Assembly: GCF_000426845.1 (NCBI RefSeq)
Contig: NZ_AUGD01000001.1
Coordinates: 372,001-436,000 of the forward strand
Direction of reading: 5' to 3'
DNA: 64,000 nucleotides
From: Bradyrhizobium sp. in8p8
Lineage (GTDB): Bacteria > Pseudomonadota > Alphaproteobacteria > Rhizobiales > Xanthobacteraceae
Part shown: positions 61,200 to 64,000 of the stretch, piece by piece
How the letters are laid out: every line of letters begins with the position of its first letter
Position numbering within the stretch: position 1 is the first letter of the stretch
The notes under the pieces: generated by a model
Told to the model about the DNA's origin: nothing
The model's database searches: none
What the model saw: only the letters and a program-made list of their open reading frames with translations
Position numbers and translations under genes: made by a program

Positions 61200-61537
61200 G
61201 TGCTCTCCTACTCGCTCCTGCTGCCGCGGCCAAGCAACGACCGCGGCGCCCGCGAGTTCCACCGTCCGGCCATTACTGGTGCGAGGTGAAGTGCGCAGCG
61301 GCGATGGACCACAAAACGGACGGAACTTGAGAGCCGCCAGCTTCCTCCATCAGGTCGGAAAATCTGACCGCCCCCCGGAGAGCCCGGAGAGTCTTGGCTC
61401 CGAAACGCGCTGTTGACGACAGAGGCGCTTCGCGTGACGCGGCTACCGCGCGCTGTCAGATCGGCGGAATCCGCGCGCTAGTTGCACGGGGGTAGCCCGC
61501 GTCGAGATGAGTCTTCGTGGAAATCTTGTAGAAACCT
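61200..61537. other. Promoter region of opgGH, no gene seen
   Basis: About 340 bases between the opgG start and the tRNA terminator. No frame with a plausible start and protein content. The opgGH promoter should be here; I could not pick a clear -35/-10 pair. Confidence 0.4.
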
Positions 61538-61580
61538 CCTCTTCAGCCCCAGGCGCCGGGCGCCCAAATCGTTGAAGAGG
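61538..61580 (-). terminator. Hairpin directly after tRNA-Val
   Basis: Outer arms CCTCTTCA (61538-61545) and TGAAGAGG (61573-61580) enclose an inner GC-rich palindrome (GGCGCC repeats, 61552-61564). It begins two bases after the tRNA CCA end on the minus strand; only a weak GGTTTC follows. Confidence 0.5.
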
Positions 61581-61581
61581 A

Positions 61582-61656
61582 TGGTGGGCACGACAGGGAT
61601 CGAACCTGTGACCCCTACCATGTCAAGGTAGTGCTCTCCCGCTGAGCTACGTGCCC
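61582..61656 (-). tRNA. tRNA-Val (anticodon GAC), CCA encoded
   Basis: On the minus strand the sequence folds as a cloverleaf: acceptor GGGCACG pairing with CGTGCCC, D-arm with AGCGGGAGAGC, anticodon stem CTACC/GGTAG with loop TTGACAT (anticodon GAC), T-arm CACAGGTTCGATCCCTGT, discriminator A and genomic CCA at 61582-61584. All expected invariant bases (TTCGATCC loop, T33) are present. Confidence 0.96.
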
Positions 61657-61730
61657 TAGAGGTCGTCTAAGATCGGGTGGGTCCCTATAACGGCTCAGGG
61701 GAGCCGGCGCAAGGACGGAAGGGGCCTGAT

Positions 61731-62090
61731 TCAGGCCGCCAGCATCTTGTTCACTTCGCTGACCAGCTCGCGCAGATGCACCGGCTTGGACAGCACCTTG
61801 GCGTTCTTGGGGGCGTCCGAATCCGAATTCAGGGCGACCGCGGCGAAGCCGGTAATGAACATGATCTTGATATCAGGGTCGAGTTCCGAAGCCCGGCGGG
61901 CGAGCTCGATGCCGTCCATCTCGGGCATCACGATGTCGGTCAGCAGCATCTCGAACGGCTCTTCTCGCAGCCGCTGATAGGCGGCCATGCCGTTATCATG
62001 GGACGAAACCTGAAAACCGGCGTTTTCCAGCGCCTTGACCAGGAAACGGCGCATGTCGTTGTCGTCTTCGGCGAGCAGGATCTTTGGCAT
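61731..62090 (-). CDS. cpdR: CpdR-type single-domain response regulator
   Basis: A 119-residue receiver domain without an output domain. Acidic pair E8-D9-D10 in LLAEDDNDMRRF, phospho-acceptor D52 in LLTDIVMPEMDGIEL, threonine in MFITGFAAVAL and lysine in KVLSKPVHLREL. Sequence and length match alphaproteobacterial CpdR, which when unphosphorylated directs the ClpXP protease to the cell pole and cell-cycle substrates; its phosphate comes from the CckA-ChpT relay. Monocistronic. Confidence 0.93.
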   Translation of the reverse strand: MPKILLAEDDNDMRRFLVKALENAGFQVSSHDNGMAAYQRLREEPFEMLLTDIVMPEMDGIELARRASELDPDIKIMFITGFAAVALNSDSDAPKNAKVLSKPVHLRELVSEVNKMLAA

Positions 62091-62146
62091 GGCAGGAAAT
62101 GTCGCATCCCCAGAGGATATCAGCAGAGATCACTAAGCCCGACAGA

Positions 62147-62175
62147 GGGTAAATTTGGGGTGAAAATCTTTACCC
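62147..62175. promoter_or_regulatory. Inverted repeat upstream of cpdR
   Basis: GGGTAAA and TTTACCC separated by 15 bases, 57-85 bp upstream of the cpdR start, in an AT-richer patch. Could be an operator or promoter element; no regulator assigned. Confidence 0.3.
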
Positions 62176-62420
62176 TGAGTCGGCTGCGCTGCCGCACTCT
62201 TCTGAACCGGAAAGCGGCTCGAATCAATCGAGCCGCCTTGGCCCATCCCGCCTCCCTGTCGGCACGGTTAAGAGGTGTTCCAACGCGCCGTCACATCTTT
62301 TCGCTTGGCAGAATGGTTGCGATTCCGGACAATGACGACACATAAGAGCCGCTCGATCGGCCGAACTCAATGCGAACTGGCTCCTGCCAGATCCCGGCCC
62401 GAGGGACGAAACCTGAGAAG

Positions 62421-63311
62421 ATGACCCGGTTTGACGGCGAGACGTCGCCAGCCTTCGAGATCGTGGAGCCCGCGCAATGGCGCGCGCCTGTCATCTTCAA
62501 CTCGCCCCATTCCGGCTCAACCTATCCGGACGAATTCCTGGCGGCCTCGCGAATCGACCTGCCGACGCTGCGGCGTTCGGAAGATTCGTTTATGGACGAG
62601 CTGATCGGCCATTTGAGCGAGCGAGGCTTTCCGACGGTGCGGGTCAACTTCCCCCGCTCCTATGTCGACGTCAATCGCGAGCCGTATGAGCTCGACCCAC
62701 GCATGTTCACCGGCCGCCTGCCGAGCTTCGCCAACACCCGCTCGATGCGGGTCGCCGGCGGCCTCGGCACGATTCCGCGCGTGGTCGGCGATGGCCAGGA
62801 GATCTACCGCGACCGCATCCTGGTCGACGATGCGCTGGGGCGGATCGAGACGCTCTACAAGCCCTACCATCGCGCGCTGCGCCGGTTGATCAACAAGGTT
62901 CATCAGATGTTCGGCACCGTGGTGCTGGTCGATTGCCACTCGATGCCCTCGGTCGGTGTCAGCAGAGACGAGCCGCGCCGTCCCGACGTCGTGATCGGCG
63001 ATCGCTATGGCACGAGCTGCACGCCGCTGCTGCCCGATTGCGTCGAGGAGACCATGACCGGGCTCGGCTATTCGATCGGCCGCAACAAGCCCTATGCCGG
63101 CGGCTTCATCACCGAACATTACGGCAACCCCGCAAGCGGTCTGCACGCGGTGCAGCTCGAGCTTAATCGCGCGATCTACATGGATGAGCGGCGACGCGAG
63201 CGAAGCGCGCGCTTCGTGCAAGTGGCGTCCGATTTCGGTGTCCTCGCCGACGTGCTGGCGACCACGATCCCCTTCGCCGATCTCGGCCCGTTCCAAGCCG
63301 CGGCGGAATAG
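62421..63311 (+). CDS. N-formylglutamate amidohydrolase family protein
   Basis: A 296-residue protein starting at ATG 62421 (a start 17 codons earlier is less likely). Zinc and active-site motifs of the family: VIFNSPHSGSTYP (about 25-37), SYVDVNREPYELDP (about 81-94), VVLVDCHSMPSVG (about 170-182) and FITEHYGNP (about 233-241). The HutG-type enzyme releases formate from N-formyl-L-glutamate in histidine degradation; other members hydrolyse related N-acyl amino acids. No other hut gene is adjacent, so the precise substrate is uncertain. Confidence 0.88.
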   Translation: MTRFDGETSPAFEIVEPAQWRAPVIFNSPHSGSTYPDEFLAASRIDLPTLRRSEDSFMDELIGHLSERGFPTVRVNFPRSYVDVNREPYELDPRMFTGRLPSFANTRSMRVAGGLGTIPRVVGDGQEIYRDRILVDDALGRIETLYKPYHRALRRLINKVHQMFGTVVLVDCHSMPSVGVSRDEPRRPDVVIGDRYGTSCTPLLPDCVEETMTGLGYSIGRNKPYAGGFITEHYGNPASGLHAVQLELNRAIYMDERRRERSARFVQVASDFGVLADVLATTIPFADLGPFQAAAE

Positions 63312-63336
63312 AGCAAGCTGCATTCGTGTTGCCCAT

Positions 63337-63364
63337 GCGAAGCGCGAATCCGCTTTCGCTTCGC
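63337..63364 (+). terminator. Hairpin after the amidohydrolase gene
   Basis: Stem GCGAAGCG (63337-63344) and CGCTTCGC (63357-63364), 12-base loop, followed by AGGTTTCC. It lies 26 bases after the stop codon. Confidence 0.5.
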
Positions 63365-63400
63365 AGGTTTCCGCGCACCGAATGAAACCAGAGCCCCAAG

Positions 63401-63489
63401 AAAAAAGGGCCGCTCGCGAATGACGCAAGCGGCCCAAGTCTAGGGAGGAAACGCCCAAGGAGGGCAGCGGTAACGCCAAGCGCTACCGC
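63401..63489 (-). ncRNA. Candidate small RNA (suhB/MmgR-like) with intrinsic terminator
   Basis: On the minus strand, a small hairpin GCCC-TCCTT-GGGC (63453-63465) is followed by an unpaired TTTCCTCCCTA (63441-63451), then a strong eight-base terminator stem GGGCCGCT/AGCGGCCC (63407-63435) and six Ts (63401-63406). A -35/-10-like pair TTGCAC and CATATTG lies upstream, with a start predicted near 63489. No reading frame uses this terminator. The UUUCCUCCCU segment and the place beside an inositol-monophosphatase-family gene recall the Rfam suhB family (MmgR sRNA of rhizobia), an Hfq-linked regulator. The 5' end is inferred. Confidence 0.6.
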
Positions 63490-63825
63490 ACCGCAACAAT
63501 ATGCGGCCGCGCCGCACAAAGTGCAAGGGCTTTTGAGCCGTTTCCCATGCAATTAGCACATGGCTCAGTTGCTTCCTTGGAAACCCAGATTCAGTTTCTT
63601 TGATAAGGAAATTCAATGGGTTGATAGTCGTTTGGGGGCGCGGGCCGCAACCTCGGAACTAAGCTTTCAACTCTATGATCGATTTTTGGCCCCGGGATGA
63701 CCGAACGAGCAGTCGCTCCGGGCATCCAAAATACCAGGGAGCAAATCAAGACAGCGCTGCACGTCGGAGACGAATTGAGCTAGGCAGAAGGCGAGCTTCA
63801 TCCAACTTTCGCTTCGAGGATTCCC
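63490..63825. other. Intergenic region before the IMPase-family gene
   Basis: About 335 bases. Left end: probable promoter of the small RNA (minus strand, -10 near 63497-63503). The rest is AT-richer and should hold the promoter of the gene starting at 63826. No other gene seen. Confidence 0.4.
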
Positions 63826-64000
63826 GTGACGGTGATCGATTTCTCCGCCTTCATCGGACGGCTCGCCACCGCCTCCGGCGAAACCATCCTGCCGTTCTTC
63901 CGCACGTCCCTCTCGATCGACGACAAGAGCAAGACCAGGGATTTCGACCCGGTGACGGAGGCCGACCGCGCCGCGGAGGCGGTGATGCGCAGGCTGATCA
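63826..64000 (+). CDS. hisN: Inositol monophosphatase family protein, probably histidinol-phosphatase (5' part)
   Basis: The first 58 codons of a gene running off the right edge. It starts at GTG 63826 with GAGGA upstream. The visible part, VIDFSAFIGRLATASGETIL, then SIDDKSKTRDFDPVTEADRA, has the conserved lysine and DPVTEADR motif of the first metal site in IMPase-fold phosphatases. The short N-terminus and FDPVTEADR are typical of alphaproteobacterial HisN (histidinol-phosphate phosphatase); SuhB-type inositol monophosphatase is the alternative. Confidence 0.75.
   Translation, partial: MTVIDFSAFIGRLATASGETILPFFRTSLSIDDKSKTRDFDPVTEADRAAEAVMRRLI

Noticed and set aside
1..64000. CRISPR array, prophage or intact insertion sequence
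   Set aside because: I saw no regularly spaced direct repeats, no phage structural or integrase genes and no transposase; the tRNA-Val gene shows no obvious flanking duplication of its 3' end in the window.

Overview
The window is GC-rich alphaproteobacterial chromosome, most likely Bradyrhizobium or a close relative (Nitrobacteraceae). This rests on gene content and protein style, not on a marker gene: a CpdR-type regulator, a BA14K-like protein, OpgGH, a complete Sox cluster, a fused MnhAB antiporter subunit, FixK-type boxes, and a candidate suhB/MmgR-like sRNA beside an inositol-monophosphatase-family gene. The large antisense open frames are GC-rich shadows and were left out.

Layout. 0-7.3 kb: end of an ABC exporter operon, a universal stress protein, a secreted unknown, an orphan branched-chain-amino-acid-type binding protein, then a sulfide/persulfide detoxification group (TauE-type exporter, rhodanese, BigR-like ArsR) divergent from a persulfide dioxygenase. 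7.4-28 kb: an accessory stress region with a membrane PQQ dehydrogenase, trehalose-6-phosphate synthase fused to a membrane sensor-like module, BA14K and PRC-barrel secreted proteins, a DUF5985 pair, a Crp/Fnr regulator divergent from a NarL-type kinase/regulator pair, a Na+/H+ antiporter, a copper-binding Csp-like protein, a broken AI-2E-family transporter gene, several tiny membrane peptides and long gene-poor gaps. 28-38 kb: an Mrp (mnh) antiporter operon, a P2-type cation ATPase and a second universal stress protein. 38.8-53.2 kb: a sulfur-oxidation block with a second BigR-like ArsR, two half-size and two full-size YeeE/YedE permeases, an alpha/beta hydrolase, a DsrE-like protein, soxXYZABCD, soxW, an unknown gene, soxV, soxS and the ArsR-type soxR. 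53.4-64 kb: a lytic transglycosylase, SH3-domain protein, OpgGH periplasmic glucan synthesis, tRNA-Val, CpdR, an N-formylglutamate amidohydrolase family protein, the candidate sRNA and the start of a histidinol-phosphatase/IMPase gene.

How it fits together. Three ArsR proteins carry the same two-cysteine arrangement as BigR/SqrR persulfide sensors, and each sits next to a different sulfur module: detoxification, sulfur import, and thiosulfate oxidation. AT-rich operator candidates lie in the matching intergenic regions. Separately, four genes or operons (two universal stress proteins, the secreted unknown, one YeeE) have an upstream box fitting TTGATCTNNNTCA, which points to FixK/FNR-type low-oxygen control. 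The window therefore looks like a region where sulfur oxidation, ion homeostasis and microaerobic stress functions have been collected. No CRISPR array, rRNA, prophage or intact insertion sequence was seen.
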